Shown here one piece after another: positions 53,863 through 62,661 of a DNA stretch of 64,000 bases; position 1 is the first letter of the stretch; every line of letters begins with the position of its first letter. A model generated the notes under the pieces. The model did no database searches, was not told the DNA's origin, and saw only the letters and a list, made by a program, of their open reading frames with translations. Made by a program: the position numbers and the translations under genes. Source of the DNA: Bdellovibrio sp. qaytius (lineage in GTDB: Bacteria > Bdellovibrionota > Bdellovibrionia > Bdellovibrionales > Bdellovibrionaceae); assembly GCA_004011035.1 (NCBI GenBank), contig CP025734.1, positions 2,812,001 through 2,876,000 of the forward strand, in the 5' to 3' direction.

Positions 53863-56136
53863 ATGTCCTTTTCAAAAGTATTAAAGACCAGTTTTTTTAT
53901 TCTTACAAGTGCAATATCTCTAAGCGTTAGCGCTATCGATATTGCACCCAAAAATGCTCCCCAAACCATAAATGAAGAATTTGAAAACAAACTCTCATCA
54001 CAAGCCATTTTACAATCGACAAAGTACTATGCGAGAGGGCTTTCTTACAAAATTAACCAGAAATTCGATGCAAAAGCTGTACAGAAGAGCTTTTTAGACA
54101 AAGGTTACCGCGAAAGAACAGAAGAACAGGCTATTTTAGCCGGAGATTTCATCACTCTTAAAGCGCAAGCTTGCAGCAACTTATTTGGAATTTCTCTGAT
54201 GCAGGATTCCACATGCTTTCATTGGAAGAACGAAACTAGCACCGATGGCTATGTGGCCGTGGTTTATCAGAACGTCATTCAGCAAATTTTCAAAGCTGAA
54301 CCAACAAGAGTAGTTACCGCCGCACAAACTGATCCTGTGATGGTTGCGCAGTTTCGAAATAACGAACCTCTGATGCAAGAAGAATTGAAATTAGCTGATT
54401 ACCCCGTGCAATGTTTGAATTCAGTCATCGCGATCGAAGACAATGATTTTTTAGATCATTCAGGCATTAGCATCACGGGTCTTGCCAGAGCCGCGATTAA
54501 AAACATTATCTCCTTAAGAAAAGCTCAAGGTGGATCAACGATCACGCAGCAATTAGTAAAAAATTATTTCTTAACTCCAGAAAAAACTTTTTCACGCAAA
54601 GCCAAAGAACTTTATATGGCCGTCAAACTTGAATCTAAGTGGAGCAAAGACGAAATTCTACAAACTTACTTAAATGTCATCTACATGGGTCAAAACGGAG
54701 CCTTTCAAGTTCGCGGTTTTGGCGCTGCCAGCCAATATTATTTCGGAAAACCAATCAATCAGTTGCAATTGCCAGAATGTGCGCTATTAGCGGCGATCAT
54801 CAACAACCCAGGATTAAATAATCCATGGAAAAAAACAGAAAAAGCTCAAACACGCAGGCACTTAGTTTTAACAAAGATGAAAGAACTTAAATTAATCTCA
54901 GAAGATGAGTTTAACAAAGCTAACGATTACCCCATGCCTGCTCCAACAATCGCAAAAGCATCTGAAACAGCACCTTACTATTTTGAAGCAGTTAGAAAAC
55001 AAGCGACTGATTTAGGAATCGCTGTTGAAGGCACAACTTTTTACACAAGTTTAGATCTAACAATTCAAGAAACAGCTCAAAAATCGTTACAAGCCGGAAT
55101 TAAAAACTTAACCGAGACAAAAAAATCTTTAATTAAGAAAAAAGCTGGCGGCTTAGAACTTCAAGGTGTGGTTTTATCTGTTGATAACCAGTCAGGCTTT
55201 GTCACTTCATTCGTCGGCGGACAAAACTTTCGCACATCACAGTTCAATCGCGCCTTATATGCGAAACGCCAAGTGGGTTCTTTAATTAAGCCTTTCGTTT
55301 ACTTAGCAGGCTTACAAAATGGATTAACAAACGAATCAAGCGTAAAACCCACAACTGTATTGATTGATCAAGCTTTTGAATGGAAGTTTGATCGTGATAA
55401 AAAATCGTGGAAGCCCGAAAACTACGACAAAAAATTTCGCGGCGAAGTTCCCTACTTTTATGCGCTGAAAGAAAGTTTAAATTCTCCGACAGCTCAAGTG
55501 GCGTATCAGGTTGGAATCGAAAAATTAATCGAGCTTGCGCACAAGTTAGGTTTAACGTCTGAGATGACACCGCTTCCGGCGACTTCGTTAGGTGCAAGTC
55601 AGCACACTCCGCTTGAAGTGTTGCAAGCTTACAGTAATTTTTCGCGTTTAGGTGATCAAATTCCATTATCGTTTATCGAAAAAGCTTTTGATGAATCAGG
55701 AAAATCACTTTTTGAAGCCACTGCGAACTTCGAACCAAAACCCGAAAGTAAATCAGATAAAACTAAAACAGCTATTTTAGTTGGAATGATGAAAGAAACA
55801 CTGCGATCAGGCACTGGTAAATATGTAGCTGCATCAGGATTCAAAAAACCTGCAGCCGGAAAAACCGGAACAACTTCAGACGGAAAAGACGCCTGGTTTG
55901 CAGGATTCACTCCCAGCACAACAGCAATTGTTTGGATTGGTTTTGATCAAAGCTTAGCGACGGTGCTGACTGGCGGCGGAGCAGCTGTGCCTATTTGGAC
56001 AGGCTTTATGAAACAAATCACAGAATCAGATTCAGATAACGATTTTGTTTGGCCAGAAAACGTTGAATACAAAGAAGTGGATTCAACGCTTGATAATAAA
56101 AAAGTTAATTTAATTTTTGAAAAGGGACTATTTTAA
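53863..56136 (+). CDS. mrcB: Class A penicillin-binding protein, PBP1B-like
   Basis: 757 residues. A signal-like N-terminus (MSFSKVLKTSFFILTSAISLSVSA|ID) replaces the usual cytoplasmic tail plus anchor. A UB2H-like region (YYARGLSYKINQKFDAKAV...GYRERTEEQAI) is followed by glycosyltransferase motifs (AIEDNDFLDHSGI, GGSTITQQLVKN, LNVIYMGQNG). The transpeptidase has GSLIKPFVYL (SxxK Ser), SLNS (SxN) and GKTGTTSDGKDAW (KTG). It polymerises and cross-links peptidoglycan. Its C-terminus overlaps the convergent MBL gene by 9 bases. Confidence 0.9.
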   Translation: MSFSKVLKTSFFILTSAISLSVSAIDIAPKNAPQTINEEFENKLSSQAILQSTKYYARGLSYKINQKFDAKAVQKSFLDKGYRERTEEQAILAGDFITLKAQACSNLFGISLMQDSTCFHWKNETSTDGYVAVVYQNVIQQIFKAEPTRVVTAAQTDPVMVAQFRNNEPLMQEELKLADYPVQCLNSVIAIEDNDFLDHSGISITGLARAAIKNIISLRKAQGGSTITQQLVKNYFLTPEKTFSRKAKELYMAVKLESKWSKDEILQTYLNVIYMGQNGAFQVRGFGAASQYYFGKPINQLQLPECALLAAIINNPGLNNPWKKTEKAQTRRHLVLTKMKELKLISEDEFNKANDYPMPAPTIAKASETAPYYFEAVRKQATDLGIAVEGTTFYTSLDLTIQETAQKSLQAGIKNLTETKKSLIKKKAGGLELQGVVLSVDNQSGFVTSFVGGQNFRTSQFNRALYAKRQVGSLIKPFVYLAGLQNGLTNESSVKPTTVLIDQAFEWKFDRDKKSWKPENYDKKFRGEVPYFYALKESLNSPTAQVAYQVGIEKLIELAHKLGLTSEMTPLPATSLGASQHTPLEVLQAYSNFSRLGDQIPLSFIEKAFDESGKSLFEATANFEPKPESKSDKTKTAILVGMMKETLRSGTGKYVAASGFKKPAAGKTGTTSDGKDAWFAGFTPSTTAIVWIGFDQSLATVLTGGGAAVPIWTGFMKQITESDSDNDFVWPENVEYKEVDSTLDNKKVNLIFEKGLF

Positions 56137-57075
56137 TTCGACTTCTTGCGTTTCATAAGCGAAATCCCAAGTCGTTGTTTCTTTGGCGGGATGTTTTTCG
56201 AAGGCAATGCGAGCTCGCTCTTTGATGTTCTGAATGTCCTGAAGAGTAGCAGAAGGATCATAGTGAGCCACGTAGACTTGTTTAATAGCAAAATTGCCGC
56301 AAAGATTAAAAGCTCTTTCAAAAGTTCCATGGCCCCAACCTTTTTTCTGTTTCATTTCGTCTTCTTCGTACTGCGCATCGATGTACATCAAATCTAAATT
56401 TTCGTAAAGCCCGGCATCTTTACCAAGCTCTTCAGCCGTTGTGCGCACAGCTTCGGTATCAACCGCGTGACCATACGATTTACCACCGTGTTCAATACGA
56501 AAACCGTAACATGGGTCTGGATGATCTAGTAAATAAGGGGTTACCGCAAAACCATTGATGTAGCGTTTTTCATACGGAGAAAGCTTAATAAATTGAATGT
56601 CAGCTTTAAGATCTTCATACCCAACAGGAAAAATTGGTTTTTGAAAAAGATCTTTCACAATTTTTTCGCACTCAGGTTGCACACAATAATATTTAACCGT
56701 GCAACCAGAAATAAAATGCGGAGCAAAGAATGGCAATCCAAGAATATGATCAAAATGAAAGTGAGTAATTAAAATGTGATATTCTTTTTGCGCAAAACGA
56801 TTCTGCGCTAACGTATCACTTAAGTATTTGATGCCACTGCCACCATCGATAATTAACGTTTGCCCGTCACCATCAACTTGCACACACGTCGTCGCAACAC
56901 CATAACCGCTTATATCAACAAGTTTTTTTTCAGAAAGAAAAGTATCAATTTCAGAGGGAGACTTATAGCCTTTATCCAAAAACTCACGCAACAAAAGAGC
57001 AAACTGCTCTTTTGTTTCAGTCGGACTTGAACTGCTCGGAAGCGATCCACGAACTCCCCAAAATTTAATCTTCAT
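56128..57075 (-). CDS. MBL-fold metallo-hydrolase
   Basis: 315 residues. MKIKFWGVRGSLPSSS is the N-terminus typical of the cAMP-phosphodiesterase/RNase Z-like group. LITHFHFDHILGLPFF is the HxHxDH metal motif, with YLLDHPDP, GHAVDTEA and VYVAHYDPSA as further ligands. Two-zinc hydrolase, cytoplasmic. Many proteins with this N-terminus are annotated as cyclic-nucleotide phosphodiesterases, but the substrate here is unproven. No good ribosome site. Confidence 0.85.
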   Translation of the reverse strand: MKIKFWGVRGSLPSSSSPTETKEQFALLLREFLDKGYKSPSEIDTFLSEKKLVDISGYGVATTCVQVDGDGQTLIIDGGSGIKYLSDTLAQNRFAQKEYHILITHFHFDHILGLPFFAPHFISGCTVKYYCVQPECEKIVKDLFQKPIFPVGYEDLKADIQFIKLSPYEKRYINGFAVTPYLLDHPDPCYGFRIEHGGKSYGHAVDTEAVRTTAEELGKDAGLYENLDLMYIDAQYEEDEMKQKKGWGHGTFERAFNLCGNFAIKQVYVAHYDPSATLQDIQNIKERARIAFEKHPAKETTTWDFAYETQEVELK

Positions 57076-57240
57076 GAGTTGATAACCACGTTGCTTTTGT
57101 TCCTTAACGTTATTAGTTTAGTATTCTGATCATATTTTCCGCAAACATTTCTAAACAAACCTAGACAAGTTTTCATCGAATTACAGAGACGAAAGTCGGT
57201 ACCTCTAGACCTAAGTATTTCACATGAACTTCGTTTGCTA

Positions 57241-57260
57241 CTAAATATCTGAGTATTTAG
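57241..57260. promoter_or_regulatory. Perfect palindrome upstream of the CHASE2 kinase
   Basis: CTAAATA (57241-57247) and TATTTAG (57254-57260) are exact inverted copies with a 6-base spacer, ending 31 bases before the kinase ATG. The 20-base symmetric site fits a dimeric regulator. Confidence 0.4.
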
Positions 57261-57291
57261 CCATAATCATAAGATCACAAGGTGGTTTCAG

Positions 57292-59109
57292 ATGCAGTGG
57301 TTTAATCGCTGGTTCTCTTTTTCATGGAAGAAGTTAGTGCTGGTTGCGGCGCTGATTCCGTTGATGTGGTTTGTTCGCGATATCGAGTTCGGGCGCGTTG
57401 AAGCTCTCACAAGAGATGCCTTACAATATTTGAATAACACCTCAAGAGTAGAAAAATCCATTGTAACTATTAACATAAATGGAAAAGCGAATAACTTTGA
57501 AAGACCTCTCAAAATTTCTCAATTGACTACACTCATTGATCATATCCTTGAAAATAATCCTAAACATCTAATCATAGCCTTGTCGAACAGCGATTTAAAC
57601 TACAGCAATAATGATATTCGCAAAGAGTTCATGACATATCTAACTCCGCACGAAAATATTTATATGTTTGCAACTAGTAGCATGGCAAATGAAGACATCG
57701 GTGACGACGAAATTTTAACTCAATTTCCTCGTCAACTTCGAATCACTACAACTTATGATAAGACAATTGGACCTCGTGATGCCAAAAGAAGACGTTTAAT
57801 GATCTCACTTGATAGAATTGGCGCGGGAGGAGAGTTCAAGCAAATTGAAAATCTTGGGTTTACCGTAAAGCCACCAGAGTATTTCAAATATGCATGGAAT
57901 TGGTGGGGAGCAAAGATGGCTTACTTCAAAGCTTTTCCTGAAGGTACCTTCGGCTCTTACGACGCTGGCTGGGTCTTGAATCAAAAGAATAAGGATTTAG
58001 ATTTTGAAAACAAAACGGTCATCCTAGGCACGAATGACGAATATAGTTTTTTATACAGTCATTCCGTATTTGATCTCGTCGGAAAAATTGGAAGTAGTGA
58101 CTACAAAGCCTACCCAATATCAGACACTGTTGCTAACGCCATGAATATGTATATCACTGGTGATTACATGAAACTTGTCACAGGCTTCAACGATCTGTTG
58201 GTTCTATTCGTAGTTATTTCATTTTTAATTTTTTTAAATGTATCGATAAAAAAGAAAATAATAATCTTCGCATCACTCATTCCATCTATACTTTTTTTAA
58301 TTAGCATAGTTTATATCTTTAGCGATTTTTACATTAACATATCACGCTCAGTCACGTTACTTTTCTTTCTTCAATACTTCGCGATACCTTTTGTTGTTCT
58401 AAATATCTTCAAGGAACAAGAATCAAAAAAATTACAAGAAATCAATGATGCTAGAATTGATGCCTTACTCACCGTATCCGAAAAAGTAGCGCACGATATT
58501 CGCTCACCACTTTCAGCGATTAATCTTGTTGCAGAAAGAGCCACGTTTCCTGATGCAGAATACAAAGAAATTTTCGACGGCGCCGTTAAACGTATTGACG
58601 AAACAGCAACAAAAATTTTGACCCGCTACCGAACTAAAGCAGGCAGAGAAAATGAAAAAACAGAGCAAATCAATCTAGCAGATATAATTAACGAAATCGT
58701 AAAAGAGAAAAAAGTATTAAACAGTAAAATTGGATTCAATGTAATCGCCGACACTGGCAACAGTAATGCTTTGGGTTTACGATTAGATCTTGAACGCATC
58801 ATTAGTAACATTCTTGATAATTCAATTTTCGCTTTAAAAAATGTAACAGCTCCAAAAATTTCCATTGCGATTGTTGATGCTTCAAACTTTATTCGAATTG
58901 ACATAGCTGACAACGGAACCGGCATCCCTGACCAAGTATTAAAAGTTGTTGGTAATGAACGCATCACAACTAAAGCAGACACCAATCAGGGAAATGGAAT
59001 CGGTTTACTTCATGCAAAACGCGTCATTGAGCGCCTTAATGGCAAATTCGAAATCTCGTCACAAGAAAACATTGGCACAACGATTCGAATCAGTTTGCCA
59101 AAAACCTAG
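57292..59109 (+). CDS. CHASE2-domain sensor histidine kinase 1
   Basis: 605 residues; AGGTGG before the ATG. An N-terminal helix (13-28) is followed by an extracytoplasmic CHASE2-like domain (about 30-298; FENKTVILGTNDEY at 238-251 is the typical closing strand). Three membrane helices follow (about 302-316, 322-345, 352-373). HisKA has H401 (KVAHDIRSPLSAINLV). The catalytic domain has an ILDNSIFAL N-box, DNGTGIP and GNGIGLLHAKRVIE. It should autophosphorylate on His401 and pass the phosphate to a regulator. It sits upstream of the maturase/peptide genes. Confidence 0.88.
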   Translation: MQWFNRWFSFSWKKLVLVAALIPLMWFVRDIEFGRVEALTRDALQYLNNTSRVEKSIVTININGKANNFERPLKISQLTTLIDHILENNPKHLIIALSNSDLNYSNNDIRKEFMTYLTPHENIYMFATSSMANEDIGDDEILTQFPRQLRITTTYDKTIGPRDAKRRRLMISLDRIGAGGEFKQIENLGFTVKPPEYFKYAWNWWGAKMAYFKAFPEGTFGSYDAGWVLNQKNKDLDFENKTVILGTNDEYSFLYSHSVFDLVGKIGSSDYKAYPISDTVANAMNMYITGDYMKLVTGFNDLLVLFVVISFLIFLNVSIKKKIIIFASLIPSILFLISIVYIFSDFYINISRSVTLLFFLQYFAIPFVVLNIFKEQESKKLQEINDARIDALLTVSEKVAHDIRSPLSAINLVAERATFPDAEYKEIFDGAVKRIDETATKILTRYRTKAGRENEKTEQINLADIINEIVKEKKVLNSKIGFNVIADTGNSNALGLRLDLERIISNILDNSIFALKNVTAPKISIAIVDASNFIRIDIADNGTGIPDQVLKVVGNERITTKADTNQGNGIGLLHAKRVIERLNGKFEISSQENIGTTIRISLPKT

Positions 59110-59154
59110 TACTAAAGTCTTAATGGTTTAGAACGATAGCAAGTTGCTTTCAAT

Positions 59155-59170
59155 TGGCTCTTAGATTGCT
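59155..59170 (+). promoter_or_regulatory. Sigma-54-type promoter of the peptide-maturase operon
   Basis: TGGCTCTTAGATTGCT: TGGC at 59155-59158 and TTGCT at 59166-59170 with exact GG-N10-GC spacing. The consensus is TGGCAC-N5-TTGCW, and one base of the -24 box differs. The predicted start near 59181 gives a 24-base leader with AGAGAG before the ATG at 59205. An NtrC-type activator is encoded 3.4 kb downstream. Confidence 0.65.
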
Positions 59171-59204
59171 ATTCTATAATTAGATTGAAAACTAGAGAGA
59201 CAAA

Positions 59205-60539
59205 ATGAAACCAATGGACCTGCGCCGACATAACGAAATTATCGCGTTTAAAGCTGAGAACGATTCTGTTACAGCCTTTCACGCTTATAATCTCGAAGTA
59301 GCAGAAATTAGCCCAGAATCATTTGCTCAAATGACACCAATCGAGATTACTAACGGTGTGATTCCTGATGTCAAACTTCCAGTCAACCCTGTAGAAACAG
59401 AAGCCTTCGACGCGCTTAACGAATGGAACACTGAAGTAAATCTTAAGGCCAAAAGTGGAAAAATTGATTTCGGAATTCGCGCAATCACAATCAACGTAAA
59501 TCAAATTTGTAATCTTAAATGCTTATATTGTGCGGCCGGTGGCGATGGCACTTATGGCCAACCAGCCAATAAAATTTCTATAGAGAAAACACTACCTCAA
59601 TTAAAATTTTTCTTAGAACGTCTTCAGCCAGGCCAAAAATTTAAAATTACTTTTATCGGCGGCGAACCCTTACTTCACCCTGAAGCCGTACATGCAATCT
59701 ACTCTTATATGATGGAGCAAACTTCTATTCGCAAGCTAACTCCAGCGATGTCGATTGTAACCAACGGCACTCTACTGACTGGCAAAACATTAGAGATAGT
59801 TCGCTCTATGAAAATTGATCTCATCGTGAGTATCGATGGCCCAAAAGAAATCAATGATATCGTTAGGCCAACAAAGAATAACACTAGTTCTACTGATCTC
59901 ACTTTATTAGGATTAAAAAATCTTGCAGACGATCGCGGCGAAGTACTTTCAATCGGTCTTTCAGCTGTTTGTTCAGAGCAAAATCCAGACATGATTAGCA
60001 CGTATCATTTTTTTCAAACTCTGAAGCCTGACTGGATGGAATTTAATTTTGGATACACAGAAAAATCTTTAGCCTTACAAAAAAATTATATCGAACAGAT
60101 GAACCAGATTGCTGCTACGACTTGGGCTCTTGGCGGCGAAAAAGAACTACGCAAGATTAAACAGTTCGATACAAATTTTCGCATCTTAGACCAGCAGTTA
60201 CGCCTTGAAAACCACTGTGGGGCCGGCAAATCATACCTTATGGTCGATGCTAAAAATAAACTTTACACGTGTCCATGGGTAGTAGGCGATAAGGATGAGG
60301 TTGTAGGTGAAAATGAACAACTAGACCATGCCAAGCTAGCTAACTACTCAAAATCTTTAATAGAACTTAATAATTGCCAAACCTGCTGGGCTCGCCACTT
60401 GTGCGGCGGCGGTTGTATGTTTATCCATAAGGCTCATACTGGTGATAAGCATAAAAAAGATATTTTATTTTGTGAACGAACTAGAAGCTTGCTTTTAACG
60501 TCTTTACTGTATTATAAATTAAGCAGAACTGCGGTTTAA
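59205..60539 (+). CDS. Radical SAM/SPASM peptide maturase (candidate RiPP enzyme)
   Basis: 444 residues. The N-terminal segment HNEIIAFKAENDSVTAFHAYNLEVAEISPE resembles that of peptide maturases. The radical SAM core has CNLKCLYC (Cys102, Cys106, Cys109), a GGEPLLHPE motif, SIVTNGTLL and VSIDGPKEINDIVRPTKN. The C-terminal SPASM/twitch region has the Cys pattern C-GAGKSYLMVDAKNKLYTC, NCQTCWARHLCGGGC and a final FCERT, enough for two auxiliary Fe-S clusters. Such enzymes modify small ribosomal peptides. The next gene, 16 bases downstream, encodes a 31-residue peptide. First gene behind the sigma-54 promoter. Confidence 0.88.
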   Translation: MKPMDLRRHNEIIAFKAENDSVTAFHAYNLEVAEISPESFAQMTPIEITNGVIPDVKLPVNPVETEAFDALNEWNTEVNLKAKSGKIDFGIRAITINVNQICNLKCLYCAAGGDGTYGQPANKISIEKTLPQLKFFLERLQPGQKFKITFIGGEPLLHPEAVHAIYSYMMEQTSIRKLTPAMSIVTNGTLLTGKTLEIVRSMKIDLIVSIDGPKEINDIVRPTKNNTSSTDLTLLGLKNLADDRGEVLSIGLSAVCSEQNPDMISTYHFFQTLKPDWMEFNFGYTEKSLALQKNYIEQMNQIAATTWALGGEKELRKIKQFDTNFRILDQQLRLENHCGAGKSYLMVDAKNKLYTCPWVVGDKDEVVGENEQLDHAKLANYSKSLIELNNCQTCWARHLCGGGCMFIHKAHTGDKHKKDILFCERTRSLLLTSLLYYKLSRTAV

Positions 60540-60555
60540 TCCGCATGGGGAACAT

Positions 60556-60651
60556 ATGAAAAAACATATCAAAAAAATTAAGCCTAATACTACTACGACG
60601 ATCAACACTACTAAAGGTGGCGACGGTCCTGGTTGCATTCCAACTAAATAA
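60556..60651 (+). CDS. Candidate RiPP precursor peptide, 31 residues
   Basis: Reads MKKHIKKIKPNTTTTINTT then KGGDGPGCIPTK and stop TAA at 60649. GGGGAACAT lies before the ATG, a good ribosome site, and the maturase stops 16 bases upstream. Residues 1-9 are basic (leader-like), 10-19 are Pro/Asn/Thr-rich, and 20-31 hold Gly-Gly-Asp-Gly-Pro-Gly with a single Cys27. The position, ribosome site, size and directly linked SPASM enzyme suggest it is that enzyme's substrate. It is not similar to any precursor I recognise. A chance ORF is possible but less likely. Confidence 0.7.
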   Translation: MKKHIKKIKPNTTTTINTTKGGDGPGCIPTK

Positions 60652-60669
60652 TTTTACTGATTATTTAAC

Positions 60670-62535
60670 TTGGATAACTCATTTCAAAAACTTGAACCTC
60701 GATATTTAATTTTAAGATTAATTTTTGCTATCGCTGCAGGATTTCTAATCTCTGCATTTAACCTAGAATACATTGAAGGCTACTTTCTCGATTTTCGCAT
60801 TAATGCTAAAGCTTATTTAGGTTTAGCTAAGCCCATAAATCCTCAAGTCGCCCTAGTAATTATCAACTCAAAAACAGTAGAGAAATTCCAAAGCGAACCT
60901 AAGTTTTCAGATCACATCAGATTTCTTAATCAACTCACTTCTATGAAGCCTAGAACTATCATCTATGAGTTTCGTACGAATGAAGATGATTTCACAGACA
61001 TCAATGGCGTCTACAAAGATAAATTAGAATTTGCAGAACAAATTAAAAGTATTCCTAACTTAGTGTTTTCTACTCAGTACCTGAAAATGAAAGGCGAAGC
61101 TGAAGAGTTCAAACTTAAAGCTCCTTTAGATACGATCAAACTATTCTCGATGCCATTTACTGTAGACGGAAAGTCTTTTGCTAAAGATGGAGTATCGCGA
61201 AGAATAATGTATCAATATCAGGATCAATCGATGTATCAGCCCATCATCGCGGCCTATTACAATCCTGAAATTCAAAATAAAGATAACGTTAGAGGAAGCT
61301 TCTACTATCTAGATTCTTATCAAACGTATGTGGACTATCACCCTAAGGGCTCATTTCCGACATATTCATTTGAAGATGTTGTTGATGGAAAAGTACCAAA
61401 AAATGCATTTGAAAATAAAGTAGTTATTGTCGGGTCTGATTTAGAAAAAGATCCTGACGATTATGTGATGACCCCTTATTCACGCATTACAACGGCGATG
61501 ACTAAAGCAGAGCTACAAGCCAATCAGATTCAAACATTGATTGATAATAGCGCCCCTATTCGCGCTCCTAAGCCTATTAACATTGCGATTACGATTCTGA
61601 TTTCTCTACTTACTGTTTACGTTACTTTATCACTGAAGCCCGCAAGAGGTCTTGCGATTCTAGGCACCGCTCTCATTACCTTAGCTGTCATTTCTACATT
61701 CTTCTTCGTAAGTTTCGGCATCTGGTTCGACCTCGCTCACCCGTTCCTAGCCATCTTCCTCTGCTACTACTTCTTCATCCCCTACCGCCTGATCAGAGAA
61801 AACCGTAAATCGTGGGAATACTACCAAAAGCATAAACTACTTTCTGAAGTCGAAGAGCTTAAGACGAACTTCATTTCGATGATGTCTCACGATTTAAAGA
61901 CTCCTATTGCGCGTATTACGGGTATGACAGAGGTTATTTACAAAGACCCACAGCAACTATCGTCTCATCAACGTGAGGCCCTAGACACAATCAGACACAG
62001 CTCTGATGACCTTCTTAAATTTATCAACGCTATTCTTCAATATGGAAGCATTGAAAGCCAAGGGGTTCAGCTTCATAAGCAATCTAAAGACATCAACACG
62101 CTTGTTGCTGACGTAGTTAAGAAACACCAATTTTTAGCTAACGTGAAAAAGATTAAGATCATTCAAGAGCTTGAGCCTATGTTTCCGATTGGGGTTGATC
62201 CTGAATTGATGAAGCAAGTGTTCTCGAACTTACTTGAGAATGCGATTAAGTACTCTCCTGATGAATCAACTGTTTGGGTTCGCTCTCGTGAAGAAGGCGA
62301 TAATCTGATTGTTGAATTTCAAGATGAGGGTATGGGTATTCCGCAAGTGGATCTGCCGAATATTTTTATGAAGTTCTTTAGAACTCACACTGTTAAAACG
62401 ACGACGATTAAAGGTTCAGGCCTTGGGCTTTACTTAGCGCAGTACTTTGTTGAACTGCATAAAGGTAAGATCACAGTTGATAGCTCGCAGGCTAAGGGCT
62501 CTAAATTCACAGTTTCTTTACCTCTCGACAAATAA
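60670..62535 (+). CDS. CHASE2-domain sensor histidine kinase 2
   Basis: 621 residues. It starts at TTG 60670; a stop at 60658 bars any upstream start and no ATG lies near, and the ribosome site is poor, suggesting coupling to the peptide gene 18 bases upstream. A helix at 13-30 precedes a CHASE2 domain (about 32-300; FENKVVIVGSDLEK at 247-260). Membrane helices lie near 303-322, 328-350 and 354-373. HisKA has H407 (MMSHDLKTPIARITG). The catalytic domain has LLENAIKYS, DEGMGIP and GSGLGLYLAQYFVE. The sensor half differs from kinase 1, so the stimulus may differ. Confidence 0.88.
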   Translation: MDNSFQKLEPRYLILRLIFAIAAGFLISAFNLEYIEGYFLDFRINAKAYLGLAKPINPQVALVIINSKTVEKFQSEPKFSDHIRFLNQLTSMKPRTIIYEFRTNEDDFTDINGVYKDKLEFAEQIKSIPNLVFSTQYLKMKGEAEEFKLKAPLDTIKLFSMPFTVDGKSFAKDGVSRRIMYQYQDQSMYQPIIAAYYNPEIQNKDNVRGSFYYLDSYQTYVDYHPKGSFPTYSFEDVVDGKVPKNAFENKVVIVGSDLEKDPDDYVMTPYSRITTAMTKAELQANQIQTLIDNSAPIRAPKPINIAITILISLLTVYVTLSLKPARGLAILGTALITLAVISTFFFVSFGIWFDLAHPFLAIFLCYYFFIPYRLIRENRKSWEYYQKHKLLSEVEELKTNFISMMSHDLKTPIARITGMTEVIYKDPQQLSSHQREALDTIRHSSDDLLKFINAILQYGSIESQGVQLHKQSKDINTLVADVVKKHQFLANVKKIKIIQELEPMFPIGVDPELMKQVFSNLLENAIKYSPDESTVWVRSREEGDNLIVEFQDEGMGIPQVDLPNIFMKFFRTHTVKTTTIKGSGLGLYLAQYFVELHKGKITVDSSQAKGSKFTVSLPLDK

Positions 62536-62661
62536 AACACTCCTAGAGCTTCTGCTCGCTAAGTAAACAATTCCAAACTGGTGTCATTTTGCTTTTTTAC
62601 GTACTCTTGCGCCTAATCCTTGTGCTATACCCTACCTCATATCGTTTATGGGGGAAATTCT

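Noticed and set aside
53811-54008. Minus-strand ORF over the DUF507/PBP junction
   Set aside because: It covers the divergent start region antisense to a well-supported PBP signal sequence; no ribosome site or family.
62579-62593. Possible sigma-54 promoter before the NtrC-type gene
   Set aside because: GG to GC spacing is one base short of the strict 10; sigma-54 tolerates little change here.
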